Below are positions 25,695-36,754 of a stretch of 64,000 nucleotides of DNA, piece after piece. This stretch comes from Burkholderiales bacterium (lineage in GTDB: Bacteria > Pseudomonadota > Gammaproteobacteria > Burkholderiales > SG8-41), in NCBI GenBank assembly GCA_019635015.1, contig JAHCAG010000006.1, forward strand, positions 62,001 to 126,000. Reading direction: 5' to 3'. How positions within the stretch are numbered: position 1 is the stretch's first letter; the number at the start of each line of letters is the position of its first letter. A program made the translations under genes and the position numbers. The notes under the pieces were generated by a model. The model did not search any database, had not been told where the DNA came from, and saw nothing but the letters and a program-made list of their open reading frames with translations.

Positions 25695-27038
25695 ATGAAA
25701 ATGAAGTGGTTAAAACGCCTTATTCTGCTGTTTGCAGTGCTGGTGGCAGTTCTCGCAGTCGTTCCCCTGTTCATATCCATCGAGGACTACCGGCCGCGCA
25801 TCGAGCAGTTGCTGGCTGAAAAGCTCAAGGAACCCGTCACCATCAAACGGGTGAGGCTGGCGGGCCTGCCACTGCCGCACGTGGTTGTCGATGGTGTGGA
25901 GATCGGCAAGGCGGATGTCCGGGTTGGCCGCATCGCGGTGACACCGGATCTGCTGTCGATGCTCTCTGACACCAAGGTCATCCGCAGCATCGACATTGAA
26001 GGACTGGTGCTGAACCAGCGCGCGCTGGACAGCATCCCCGCGTGGACCAGGGTGGATCCCAAGGCCAAACCGGCCGCTTTCAAGGTACAGGTCCGCGCAA
26101 TTCAGCTTGATGACGCGCTGCTCCAGCTGCAGAAAACGACTTTCGGTCCTTTTGATGCACGCATCAGCCTTGCCACAAACGGATTCCCGGAACGGGCGGA
26201 CATTACTGCACGCGACGGCAAGTTCCGGGCAAAGGTCATTCCGTCGGGCGGAAAATTCGGCATCGAGGTCGATGCGAAAGGCTGGCGTCCGCCGGCAGGC
26301 CCGCCAATCCTGTTCGACGAACTGCAGATCAAGGGAGTGGCCAGCACCAGTGATGCCAACTTGTCGGATATCCGCGCGAAACTCTACGGCGGCACGGTCA
26401 CCGGAGCAAGCTCGGTCGCCTGGCAGAAGGGGTTGCAACTGAAGGGCGCCTACCAGGTCAACGGCATTGAACTGCGCGACCTGGTGCCGCTGTTTTCGCC
26501 GCAGACGAAACTCAGCGGGCGCCTGACCGCAAAGCCGGTGTTCTCCGGCAGTGCGCCCTCGGCCGGCCAGCTGCAGAATGTCCTGAAGCTGGAAACCCCC
26601 TTCGACATCCGCGACGGGGTGCTGCAGGGCATCGACATCCAGAAAGCGGCGTCCAGCCTGCTGAGCAAGGACAGTAGCGGGCAGACCCGTTTCGACATGC
26701 TGTCCGGACACTATGCGCTGGACCGCGGCACCCAGCGCATCACGAATCTCAAAGTCGCGTCCGGCTCGCTGGCGGCGGAAGGCAATGTCACCATCGCACC
26801 CAGCAAGGCACTGTCGGGCCGCATCAACGCACGGGTCGGCAGCGGCAAGCTGGCTTCGGCCACGGTGCCGCTGAACGTCAGCGGCACCGTGGATTCACCG
26901 ATGGCGCTGCCGACGGGGGCATCGGTCACCGGGGCGGCCCTGGGCACGGCAGTGCTCGGGCCCGGCGTCGGCACCTCGGTCGGCGCCAAGGTCGGCAACT
27001 GGGCCGAGGGGCTGTTCGGCGGCGACAAAAAGAAATAG
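25695..27038 (+). CDS. AsmA-family inner-membrane/periplasmic protein
   Basis: A 447-residue protein with a single N-terminal membrane anchor (LKRLILLFAVLVAVLAVVPLFIS). The AsmA pattern follows: EDYRPRIEQLLAEKLKEPVTIKRV at the N terminus, then long beta-rich repeats and a C-terminal AsmA-2-like GRINARVGSGKL...VPLNVSGTVDSP. AsmA-like proteins act in outer-membrane lipid and protein homeostasis. ATG 25695 is taken; a second ATG at 25701 is equally possible. It overlaps the tRNA-Asn promoter region, is monocistronic, and meets tyrB tail to tail over a hairpin. Confidence 0.8.
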   Translation: MKMKWLKRLILLFAVLVAVLAVVPLFISIEDYRPRIEQLLAEKLKEPVTIKRVRLAGLPLPHVVVDGVEIGKADVRVGRIAVTPDLLSMLSDTKVIRSIDIEGLVLNQRALDSIPAWTRVDPKAKPAAFKVQVRAIQLDDALLQLQKTTFGPFDARISLATNGFPERADITARDGKFRAKVIPSGGKFGIEVDAKGWRPPAGPPILFDELQIKGVASTSDANLSDIRAKLYGGTVTGASSVAWQKGLQLKGAYQVNGIELRDLVPLFSPQTKLSGRLTAKPVFSGSAPSAGQLQNVLKLETPFDIRDGVLQGIDIQKAASSLLSKDSSGQTRFDMLSGHYALDRGTQRITNLKVASGSLAAEGNVTIAPSKALSGRINARVGSGKLASATVPLNVSGTVDSPMALPTGASVTGAALGTAVLGPGVGTSVGAKVGNWAEGLFGGDKKK

Positions 27039-27059
27039 CCGGCGCCCGGCGCCGGCTAT
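27035..27059. terminator. Hairpin between convergent asmA-like and tyrB genes
   Basis: An 11-bp perfect stem (ATAGCCGGCGC / GCGCCGGCTAT, 3-base loop) overlaps the plus-strand stop. There is no T-run on either side, but the position favours bidirectional termination. Confidence 0.55.
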
Positions 27060-27083
27060 CAGGGGTTTCCCGTCGCTGCCGCC

Positions 27084-28295
27084 TCAGCCTTCGACCAGGA
27101 CCTTGGCGATCGCGTCGGCGACGTAGTCGATGTTCTTTGAATTCAGTGCCGCCACGCAGATGCGGCCGCTGTCGATGGCATAAATCGAATACTGCTCGCG
27201 CAACTTGTGCACCTGCGCTTTGCTCAGACCCGAGTAGGAAAACATGCCGCGCTGCTGGACGATGAAGTCGAGATTGAAATCGGCGCGACGCTCGCGGATC
27301 TTGTCCACCAGCTGCTTGCGCATGATCTTGATCCGGTCGCGCATCTGGCCCAGTTCCTGATCCCACTGCGCGCGCAGTTCCGGCGTGGTCAGCACCAGCG
27401 ACACTGCCTGGCCGCCATGGGTGGGTGGATTGGAATAGTTGGTGCGGATCACCCGCTTCAGCTGGCTCAGCGTGCGCGCAGCCTCTTCCTTGCTTGCAGT
27501 GACGATGCTCAGCGCGCCCACGCGTTCGCCATACAGCGACAGCGACTTCGAGAACGAGCTCGACACGAACACCGCCGGACATTCCGCGGTGAAACGGCGC
27601 ACCGTCTGCGCATCCGCGTCCAGGCTGTCGGCAAAACCCTGGTAGGCAAGGTCAAGGAAAGGCACCAGCTTGCGCTTGTTGACCACGGCAATGACCTTTT
27701 CCCACTGCGCCGCGGTCAGGTCGACCCCGGTCGGATTGTGGCAGCAGGCATGCAGGAGCACGATGTCGCCTGCCGGCAGCTGCTCCAGCCCCGCGATCAT
27801 GGCGTCGAACTTGAGGCCGTGGGTCTCTGCATCGTAGTACGGGTAGGTTTTTACCGTGAATCCGGCGTATTCATAGATCGCCCGGTGGTTTTCCCAGCTC
27901 GGATCGCTGATGTGAATCGCCGCGCCGGGATTGATGCGGCGCAGGAAGTCGCCGCCGACCTTGAGGGCGCCCGTGCCGCCGAGTGTCTGCACGGTGACGA
28001 TGCGGCCCGCTTTCACGGCCGCACTGTCGGCGCCGAAAAGCGTTTCCTGGACAGCGCGGTCATAGGCGGCAAGGCCGTCGATCGGCAGGTAGTTGCGCGG
28101 CAGCGGTTTTTCCGCGAGCTGCTGTTCGGCACGGCGCACGCACTGCAGCACCGGCACCTTGCCGTCGTCGTCAGTGTAGACGCCGACGCCGAGGTTCACT
28201 TTCTTCGGATTGGTGTCGGCCACATAGGCTTCGGTCACGCCCAGGATCGGATCCTTGGGCGCCATTTCGATTTTTTCGAGTACGGAGGAGGTCAT
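27084..28295 (-). CDS. tyrB: Aromatic-amino-acid/aspartate aminotransferase (class I)
   Basis: A 403-residue PLP enzyme that transfers amino groups between aromatic amino acids or aspartate and 2-oxoglutarate. It has the Iα-subfamily pattern: [18 protein letters not shown], the [13 protein letters not shown] loop, the PLP Lys in [18 protein letters not shown], and [14 protein letters not shown]. aspC and tyrB cannot be separated by sequence alone; the symbol follows the common annotation next to uvrB in betaproteobacteria. No Shine-Dalgarno is visible: the minus-strand leader is CCCCTCCTCCA just before the ATG, a pyrimidine-rich tract. Confidence 0.85.
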   Translation of the reverse strand: MTSSVLEKIEMAPKDPILGVTEAYVADTNPKKVNLGVGVYTDDDGKVPVLQCVRRAEQQLAEKPLPRNYLPIDGLAAYDRAVQETLFGADSAAVKAGRIVTVQTLGGTGALKVGGDFLRRINPGAAIHISDPSWENHRAIYEYAGFTVKTYPYYDAETHGLKFDAMIAGLEQLPAGDIVLLHACCHNPTGVDLTAAQWEKVIAVVNKRKLVPFLDLAYQGFADSLDADAQTVRRFTAECPAVFVSSSFSKSLSLYGERVGALSIVTASKEEAARTLSQLKRVIRTNYSNPPTHGGQAVSLVLTTPELRAQWDQELGQMRDRIKIMRKQLVDKIRERRADFNLDFIVQQRGMFSYSGLSKAQVHKLREQYSIYAIDSGRICVAALNSKNIDYVADAIAKVLVEG

Positions 28296-28331
28296 TGGAG
28301 GAGGGGAAACGGAAAAGTCGTCAGAAAGTCA

Positions 28332-28360
28332 TTGAAAATGGGCGCAAGGCCTCATTTTAT
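28332..28360 (+). promoter_or_regulatory. Candidate promoter of uvrB
   Basis: TTGAAA (28332-28337), a 17-base spacer and TTTTAT (28355-28360). It lies ~105 bases before the uvrB start. No CTGT-N8-ACAG LexA box is seen in the 28296-28466 gap. Confidence 0.35.
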
Positions 28361-28466
28361 CCGTGTTTTTGCAGTGCACCCAAACGGAATCTCGGTCGTC
28401 CGCAGCCGGCAGCCAGCACGGCAGTCGGCCGAAACCGGTAACATCGACCTTTTTGCCCGGATCCGC

Positions 28467-30491
<2,025 letters not shown>

Positions 30492-30496
30492 ACATC

Positions 30497-30967
30497 ATGA
30501 CCCGGGTACTGTTCGTCTGCATGGGCAACATCTGCCGATCGCCGACCGCGGAAGGCGTGTTCCGGCATCTGGTGGAGTCGGAGGACATGGCGCAGCATGT
30601 CCACATCGATTCCGCCGGCACCCACGATTACCACATCGGCAACCCGCCGGATGCGCGGGCGCAGGCCGCTGCGGCACGCCGGGGTTATGACCTGTCGCCG
30701 CTGCGGGCGCGGCAGGTTGCGCGCGAAGATTTCGCGGCATTCGACTACGTGCTGGCCATGGATGAACACAACCGCAACCTCCTGCTGCAGCAATGCCCGC
30801 CGGAACATCATGCAAAGGTAAGGTTGTTCCTGGAGTTCGCCGAAGGGGAGGTGCCAGCGGAAGTGCCGGATCCCTACTACGATGGCGCGCAGGGCTTCGA
30901 GCAGGTGCTCGACCTGGTTGAAAACGCGGCGCGGGGATTGTTGCGGGAAATCAAAAATAATAAATAA
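30497..30967 (+). CDS. Low-molecular-weight protein-tyrosine phosphatase
   Basis: A 156-residue LMW-PTP. The P-loop is VLFVCMGNICRSPTAEG (nucleophile Cys8, Arg14) and the general acid is the Asp in DPYYDGAQGF near residue 130. The substrate may be a tyrosine kinase of polysaccharide synthesis or free arsenate-like compounds, but no arsenic or capsule genes are nearby. It is five bases behind uvrB and cotranscribed with it, and is followed by a bidirectional terminator. Confidence 0.92.
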   Translation: MTRVLFVCMGNICRSPTAEGVFRHLVESEDMAQHVHIDSAGTHDYHIGNPPDARAQAAAARRGYDLSPLRARQVAREDFAAFDYVLAMDEHNRNLLLQQCPPEHHAKVRLFLEFAEGEVPAEVPDPYYDGAQGFEQVLDLVENAARGLLREIKNNK

Positions 30968-30984
30968 AATCAAATACTTATGAA
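30968..30984 (+). repeat. AT-rich boundary motif, copy 2
   Basis: AATCAAATACTTATGAA is identical to the copy at 8620. It lies directly between the phosphatase stop and the terminator hairpin. Confidence 0.55.
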
Positions 30985-31012
30985 AAACGGCAGCCCAATG
31001 GCTGCCGTTTTT
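30983..31012. terminator. Bidirectional Rho-independent terminator
   Basis: A strong hairpin AAAAACGGCAGCC / GGCTGCCGTTTTT (loop CAAT) with A-run and T-run on both sides. It separates the phosphatase (plus) from the Bug receptor (minus). Confidence 0.9.
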
Positions 31013-31034
31013 CATGGCTGCACCGGATCGCGCT

Positions 31035-32018
31035 TCATTCGAGCTTGATGTTGGCGGCCTTGATCACCTTCTTCCAGTCCTCGAATTCCTTGCGCATGAA
31101 TTTCGCGAGATCTTCCGGCGTGCTCGGCGCCGGTTCGGCGCCCTGGCTGGAGAAACGTTTGGCCATTTCCGGCTCGGACAGGGCTTTCACCAGTTCGCCG
31201 TTGATCTTGGCGATGATGTCCTTCGGCACACCGGCATGCGCGAGCATGGCGTACCAGGTCACGTACTGGAAATCCTTCAGGGTCGGTCCCGATTCGGCCA
31301 CGGTCGGAATGTCGGGTGCGGCCGGCGAGCGTTTTGCGCTGCCGACGGCAATGCCCCGCATGCGGCCGCTGGCAATGTGCGGCAGCACCGAGGGCATGCT
31401 GTTGAACATCGCCGAGATCTGGCCCGAAATCAGGTCCGTCATCGCCGGCGCGGTGCCCTTGTAGGGAATGTGCACGAGATTGACCTGCGCCATCGATTTC
31501 AGCAGTTCCATGCCCATGTGCTGCGGGCTGCCCGGGCCGACCGAGCCATAGTTGATCTGGCCGGGCTTGGCTTTCGCCAGCTTGATCAGGTCGTTGACCG
31601 AACGCACCGGCAGAGAAGGGTGGACAACGAGGATCTGCGGATTGACCACCAGCAGCGTGATCGGTGCAAGATCCCTGAAAACATCGTACGGCAGCTTGGG
31701 ATTCAGCGCCGGCGCCAGCGCCAGCGACCCACCGGTGCCGAACAGCATCGAGTAGCCGTCGGGCGGTGCGCGCAGCACACTCTCGATGCCGATGATGCCG
31801 CCGGCGCCGGGGCGGTTTTCGACGATGACCTGCTGCTTCCAGGCTTCGCTCAGTTTCTGCCCCAGCGCGCGGCCGACGAAGTCGGTGGGGCCGCCCGGCG
31901 GGAAGTGGATGACCATGCGCAGCGCCCGGTTCGGGAAGTTCTGCGCGCTCTGGGCGACAGCCCATGATGCGGATGCCGTCAGCAGGATTGCGGCAACGCA
32001 CCGCAGCACTATTTTCAT
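31035..32018 (-). CDS. Bug-family tripartite tricarboxylate transporter substrate-binding protein
   Basis: A 327-residue periplasmic receptor. The signal peptide is LRCVAAILLTASASWAVAQ and the core is FPNRALRMVIHFPPGGPTDFVG, VIVENRPGAGGIIGIE, PDGYSMLFGTG, NYGSVGPGSPQHMGMELL. It is divergent from the acyl-CoA synthetase gene at 32139, and GAGGAGA precedes its ATG. Its position suggests uptake of a carboxylic acid that the beta-oxidation set then degrades. No TctA/TctB is present. Confidence 0.93.
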   Translation of the reverse strand: MKIVLRCVAAILLTASASWAVAQSAQNFPNRALRMVIHFPPGGPTDFVGRALGQKLSEAWKQQVIVENRPGAGGIIGIESVLRAPPDGYSMLFGTGGSLALAPALNPKLPYDVFRDLAPITLLVVNPQILVVHPSLPVRSVNDLIKLAKAKPGQINYGSVGPGSPQHMGMELLKSMAQVNLVHIPYKGTAPAMTDLISGQISAMFNSMPSVLPHIASGRMRGIAVGSAKRSPAAPDIPTVAESGPTLKDFQYVTWYAMLAHAGVPKDIIAKINGELVKALSEPEMAKRFSSQGAEPAPSTPEDLAKFMRKEFEDWKKVIKAANIKLE

Positions 32019-32138
32019 GTGGTCTCCTCTCGTTTTTTTATCAAGGACAATGCAAATCTAGCACGACTCCGGTTTGACCCGGCAATCCGCAGCCGTTATC
32101 TTCGCGCGGTCACTCCGACCCCTCAGAGAGTCCATTAA

Positions 32139-34229
32139 ATGAACGACGCCATCCAGGCCCTGCTGCATCCGCAATCGATCGCCGTCATTGGCGCCTCTGC
32201 CGACTTCAACAAGATCAACGGCCGCACGCTGAAAGCGCTGGTGGACAAACAGTACGCCGGCCGCATCATCCCGGTCAATCCCAAATATCCCGTGCTGCTC
32301 GATCTGCCGTGTTATCCGGATATTCCCTCGATTCCGGGCACCGTGGATCTTGCAGTGGTAGCTGTTCCGGCCAAACACGTACCGGATACGCTGCGCCAGC
32401 TCGGCCGCAAGGGCGTGAAAGCGGCGGTGGTGTTCAGCTCCGGCTTCAGCGAGGTTGGAGGCGACGGCGTGAGGCTCGAAGCCGAACTGCGCCAGGCGAT
32501 CAGGGACAGTGGTGTGCGCATCCTCGGACCGAACTGCCTCGGCCTGGTCAATGTCGCCGAGAACGTGATGGCAACCTTCAGCCAGTTTTCGCTGGGACCG
32601 ACGCCCGACGGCCCCGCCGCCTTCGTCACCCAGTCCGGCGCCCTGGGCACCGCAACCGCCGGCACCGCGCGCAAGCGCGGACTCAACTTCGGCTACTTCG
32701 TCAACACCGGCAACGAGGTAGACGTCCAGTTCGTCGACATCATGCGGGCAATCGTTACCGAGGATCGAATCCGGGTTTGTGCCGGGTATATCGAAGGCCT
32801 GAAGAACGGCCCGGGCCTGCTCGAGGTGGCGGAGGATGCCATGGCAAGGGCGAAGCCGCTGGTGCTGACCAAGGTCGGCCGCACCCGTGCCGGGGCCAAG
32901 GCCATTGCCTCCCACACCGGTTCGCTCGCCGGAGAGGACGCCGTGTTCGACGGCGTGATCCGCCAGCGCGGCATCATCCGCGCGCGCAGCGACGAGCAGA
33001 TCCTTGATTTTGTCGATGTCTTCAGCCAGTGCGCGCTGCCGGCGGGGAAGGGCATCGGTTTCATCACCCGCTCCGGCGGCGCCGGCGCGCTGATGGCCGA
33101 CCGCGCCGAAGAGATCGGGCTTGACGTGGCAACGCTGTCGAATGCCACCGTCGCCGCACTGCGCAAGGTGGTCCCGGCTTTCGGTTCGACCAGCAATCCG
33201 GTGGACATCACCGCCCAGGGCCTGGTCAACCCTGCGCTGATGCGCGACAGCCTGAAAATCCTGCTCTCCGATCCGAAGGTCGACATCGCCATCGTCTGGC
33301 TGTCCTTCACCGACAAGTACGCCGAGATCACCGTGCAGAGCTTCGTCGAGGCCAAGGCGCAGACCGACAAGCCTTTCGTGGTCTGCTGGATGGGCATTCC
33401 GGACATCGCCGTGAAACTGATGCGCGAACACGGCATTCCCTACCTGCGCAGCGCCGAACCCGCGGTGGATGCGGTGGCAGCGCTGGCGCGTTACGCGGAA
33501 GCGAGGCGCAACTGGCTGGCCGATGCGCCGGCGCGTGCCGCGCTGCAACTGCCGCCACCGGCACTGCCCGCAGCCAGCGGCGCTGTCGGCAGCCTTGAGG
33601 GCCAGGTCCTCCTGCAGTCCTTCGGCGTAAAAACCGCCGCGGCAAAACTCGCGGCTTCGGCCGACGAAGCGGTTGCCGCGGCCGAAGCCCTGGGCTACCC
33701 GGTGGTGCTGAAGATCGAATCGCCGGACATCCTGCACAAGACCGAAGCGCAGGGCGTGGCACTGAATCTGAAGGATGCCGCGGCGGTGCGCGCGGCCCAT
33801 GCCAGGCTCCTCGCCAACGCCAGGGCGTACAAGCCTGACGCGCGCATCGCCGGCGTGCTGGTGCAGGCGATGGCGCAGGGTGATGTGGAACTGGTGATCG
33901 GCCTCAAACGCGACCCGACCTTCGGGCCGGTGGTGATGGTGGGACTGGGCGGCGTGCTGATCGAAGTGTTCAGGGACGTGGTGTTCCGCGCCGCACCGGT
34001 GACGGAGGGCGAAGCACTGCGGATGCTGGATGAACTGAAGAGCCGGGTGCTGCTCGACGGCGTGCGCGGAAAACCGCCGGTGGACCGGCAGGCGCTGGCG
34101 CGGATGATCAGCGCGGTGTCCTGCTTCGGCGCGGCCGCGGGTCCGCGGCTGGCGGAACTGGATCTCAATCCGGTGCTTGCCGGGCCGCAGGGCGCCACCG
34201 CCGTCGACTGGTTGATGCTGCTGGACTGA
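32139..34229 (+). CDS. NDP-forming acyl-CoA synthetase (acetate-CoA ligase family)
   Basis: A 696-residue fused enzyme: a CoA-binding domain (residues ~5-130: SIAVIGASADFNKINGRT), a succinyl-CoA-synthetase-like domain (~150-450: GFITRSGGAGALMADRAEE) and an ATP-grasp domain (~480-690: GYPVVLKIESPDILHKTEA). Such proteins activate carboxylic acids with CoA, usually ADP-forming, through a phospho-His intermediate; the region around IVVTHTGSLAG-like AIASHTGSLAGEDA is consistent. It is the first gene of the acyl-CoA degradation set, 13 bases before the dehydrogenase, so it may activate an imported short or branched acid. Confidence 0.88.
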   Translation: MNDAIQALLHPQSIAVIGASADFNKINGRTLKALVDKQYAGRIIPVNPKYPVLLDLPCYPDIPSIPGTVDLAVVAVPAKHVPDTLRQLGRKGVKAAVVFSSGFSEVGGDGVRLEAELRQAIRDSGVRILGPNCLGLVNVAENVMATFSQFSLGPTPDGPAAFVTQSGALGTATAGTARKRGLNFGYFVNTGNEVDVQFVDIMRAIVTEDRIRVCAGYIEGLKNGPGLLEVAEDAMARAKPLVLTKVGRTRAGAKAIASHTGSLAGEDAVFDGVIRQRGIIRARSDEQILDFVDVFSQCALPAGKGIGFITRSGGAGALMADRAEEIGLDVATLSNATVAALRKVVPAFGSTSNPVDITAQGLVNPALMRDSLKILLSDPKVDIAIVWLSFTDKYAEITVQSFVEAKAQTDKPFVVCWMGIPDIAVKLMREHGIPYLRSAEPAVDAVAALARYAEARRNWLADAPARAALQLPPPALPAASGAVGSLEGQVLLQSFGVKTAAAKLAASADEAVAAAEALGYPVVLKIESPDILHKTEAQGVALNLKDAAAVRAAHARLLANARAYKPDARIAGVLVQAMAQGDVELVIGLKRDPTFGPVVMVGLGGVLIEVFRDVVFRAAPVTEGEALRMLDELKSRVLLDGVRGKPPVDRQALARMISAVSCFGAAAGPRLAELDLNPVLAGPQGATAVDWLMLLD

Positions 34230-34242
34230 AAGGAGAACAGCC

Positions 34243-35430
34243 ATGGATTTCACCTTGCCCGAAGAACTGCGCATGCTGCGCGACACCGTCGCCCGTTTCG
34301 TGCGCGAAGAACTGCTGCCTCTGGAGCGTGACGTCATCAGACGCGAGGCCGAGCGCGGCCTGACCGATGCGCCGCTGATTGATCCTGACGCCGAGCAGGA
34401 GCTCAACCGCAAGGCGAAGGCGATCGGACTTTACGGCATCGATGTGCCGGAAGAATACGGCGGCCAGAACATGGGCATGCTGGCCAAGGCGGTGGTGATC
34501 GAGGAGCTGAAAACCAGCATCGTGCCTTTTGTGCTGCCGCCGGACAGCCCCAACCTGTGGATGCTGCGCGAAACCTGCAAGGATGACCAGATAAAGAAAT
34601 ACCTGCTGCCCTACGCCAGCGGCGAGAAAAAAAGTGCGATCGCGATTTCCGAGCCAGGCGCCGGTTCAGACCCCGCGGGCATGAAAACCCGCGCCGAATA
34701 CAAGAACGGCAAATGGCTGCTCAACGGCCAGAAAATCTGGATCAGCGGCGCACGCAAGGCCGATTTCATCATCGTCATGGCGGTCACCGACCCGGAGAAG
34801 GGCTCGCGCGGCGGCATCACGGCCTTCCTCGTCGACAAGGACACGAAGGGACTGTCGATCCCTTCGGTGTTCAACACCATGGGGGAACACGCGCCGTACG
34901 CGGTGTTCTTTGACAACGTCGAATTGTCCGACGCCCAGGTGCTGGGCGAGGTCGGCAAGGGTTTCGCACCGATGCAGAACCGGCTTGGCGTGCGCCGCAT
35001 GGAAATCGCCTGCCGTTCGCTGGGTTACGCGCGGCGCTGCATGGATTACATGCTGAAGCAGGCCAATGAACGCAAGACTTTCGGCGCTCTGCTCGCCGAC
35101 CGCCAGCAGGTCCAATGGTGGCTGGCCGACAGCTGGCAGGAAATGGAAATGGTGCGCTGGATCACCTGGCGCCTCGCCTGGAAGATGGACCAGGGTGGAA
35201 GCGACTGGCGGCGCGAGGCGGCAATGGTCAAACTGCAGGGCAGCGAAATGATCGCCCGCGTCTCCGACCGCGCGATCCAGCTTCTCGGCGGCATGGGGGT
35301 TTCGAAAGACCTGCCGCTGGAATACATCGCCCGCGCCTGCCGCGTGTTCCGCATTTTTGAAGGACCTAGCGAAGTGCATCGCTGGTTCATCGCCCGCGAC
35401 CTGCTGCGCAACGGCATGCCCGCGGATTGA
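34243..35430 (+). CDS. Acyl-CoA dehydrogenase
   Basis: A 395-residue FAD enzyme that oxidises acyl-CoA at the alpha-beta position. The N-terminal helical domain is MDFTLPEELRMLRDTVARF, the FAD/substrate motifs are SAIAISEPGAGSDPAGM and WISGARKADF, and the C-terminal helical domain ends IFEGPSEVHRWFIARDLL with the catalytic Glu. It has the family's usual length. AAAGGAGAACAG precedes the ATG. The next gene starts at TTG overlapping its stop (TTGA). Confidence 0.92.
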   Translation: MDFTLPEELRMLRDTVARFVREELLPLERDVIRREAERGLTDAPLIDPDAEQELNRKAKAIGLYGIDVPEEYGGQNMGMLAKAVVIEELKTSIVPFVLPPDSPNLWMLRETCKDDQIKKYLLPYASGEKKSAIAISEPGAGSDPAGMKTRAEYKNGKWLLNGQKIWISGARKADFIIVMAVTDPEKGSRGGITAFLVDKDTKGLSIPSVFNTMGEHAPYAVFFDNVELSDAQVLGEVGKGFAPMQNRLGVRRMEIACRSLGYARRCMDYMLKQANERKTFGALLADRQQVQWWLADSWQEMEMVRWITWRLAWKMDQGGSDWRREAAMVKLQGSEMIARVSDRAIQLLGGMGVSKDLPLEYIARACRVFRIFEGPSEVHRWFIARDLLRNGMPAD

Positions 35431-36680
35431 GCACCGTCACCCGCGCGCCGGCGCTGGCGCCGTTCCGCGTCCGCAGCTTCCGTTTCCAGTGGCCCTCCGA
35501 TCTCGCCGCCTCCTGGGCCTTCGAGATGGAGACACTGATCCTCGGCTGGTACATCCTGGTCGAGACCGGCTCGGTGCTGCTGCTGACGCTGTTTGCCTCC
35601 CTGCAATACGCCGGCACGCTGCTGTCGCCGCTGTTTGGCGTTGCCGGACACCGCCTTGGCAACAAGCGGGTGTACTGCACAATGCGCGGATTTTATGCGC
35701 TGCTGGCCACGCTGCTGATGGTGCTGGCGCTGACCGGCGCCCTGCAACCGCTGCACGTTTTCGTGATTACCGCGCTGATGGGCCTGGTGCGGCCTTCGGA
35801 CCTGGTTATGCGCCATGCACTGATCGGTGAAACGCTGCCGGTGGGCCAGTTTGTCGGCGGGGCGAGCATCTCGCGCACCACCCAGGACTCGGCGCGGGTG
35901 ATGGGAGCATTGACCGGAGCAGGGCTGGTTGCGACCCTGGGAATCGGGCTGGCCTATGTGGCAGTGGCCCTGTTTTATTTCGCCAGCCTGATGCTCGCCT
36001 TCGGCGTTCATGCAAGGCCTCAAGTCCGGGCAGGGCAGTCCCTGGCACCGCATGCCTCGGTGTGGCGGGATTTGCGCGACGGGCTGTCCTATGTCTGGAA
36101 CACGCCGCCGCTGCTGGCCGCCATCTGGCTGGCACTGCTGGTCAATCTGACGGCCTTCCCGCTGGTCAACGGCCTGCTGCCGTACGTGGCACGGGAGGTC
36201 TACGGCACCGACCAGACCGGCCTTGGTTATCTGGTCGCGGGATTCGCCGGTGGCGCGCTGGTCGGATCGCTGCTGCTGACGCGTTTCGGTCATGCGGTAC
36301 AGCCGGCCCGGATGATGGTCGGGGCCTGTTTCTGGTGGTATCTGCTGACACTGCTGTTCGTTCAAGTCGACAGCCTGGCGGCGGGCGTCGCGTTGCTGCT
36401 GCTGTCGGGGTTCGCGCAGAGCCTGAGCATGGTGACCATGGCGGCCATGCTGCTGCGCAGTTCGGAGGAACGTTTCCGCAGCCGCGTGATGGGCATCCGC
36501 ATGCTGGCCATCTACACACTGCCGATCGGGCTGATGGCCTCAGGCCCGCTGATTGAATACTTCGGATTCCGCATGACGGGATCGGCCTACTGCCTCGTCG
36601 GCCTGGCCCTGACGGTCTGGATCGGTGTGCGCTGGCGCGAGCATGTCTGGCAGGGCGCGGCAACCTCGAATCAGCGCTGA
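35427..36680 (+). CDS. MFS transporter (TTG start)
   Basis: A 417-residue inner-membrane protein with about 11-12 hydrophobic segments (LLLTLFASLQYAGTLLSPLF, LATLLMVLALTGALQPLHVF, LLAAIWLALLVNLTAFPLV, and so on). It looks like an EntS/DUF894-type exporter. The start TTG 35427 overlaps the acyl-CoA dehydrogenase stop by four bases (TTGA); no ATG lies near and the first residues lack another start. The location inside a beta-oxidation cluster suggests transport of a related acid or CoA by-product; direction and substrate are not known. Confidence 0.82.
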   Translation: MSTVTRAPALAPFRVRSFRFQWPSDLAASWAFEMETLILGWYILVETGSVLLLTLFASLQYAGTLLSPLFGVAGHRLGNKRVYCTMRGFYALLATLLMVLALTGALQPLHVFVITALMGLVRPSDLVMRHALIGETLPVGQFVGGASISRTTQDSARVMGALTGAGLVATLGIGLAYVAVALFYFASLMLAFGVHARPQVRAGQSLAPHASVWRDLRDGLSYVWNTPPLLAAIWLALLVNLTAFPLVNGLLPYVAREVYGTDQTGLGYLVAGFAGGALVGSLLLTRFGHAVQPARMMVGACFWWYLLTLLFVQVDSLAAGVALLLLSGFAQSLSMVTMAAMLLRSSEERFRSRVMGIRMLAIYTLPIGLMASGPLIEYFGFRMTGSAYCLVGLALTVWIGVRWREHVWQGAATSNQR

Positions 36681-36754
36681 GCGAAGGGGATGGGCGGCCC
36701 CATCATCGGTTAAAATATTGGTCTTTCCGATTAACACAGTATGAACTCACGGGG

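Noticed and set aside
27207..28466. Open frame continuing upstream of uvrB
   Set aside because: It runs antisense through tyrB; UvrB has a canonical N terminus at 28467.
28296..28466. LexA operator before uvrB
   Set aside because: No CTGT-N8-ACAG sequence found in the gap.
32058..34412. 784-codon minus-strand frame opposite the acyl-CoA synthetase
   Set aside because: Shadow frame; no ribosome-binding site or domain, plus strand is a clear gene.
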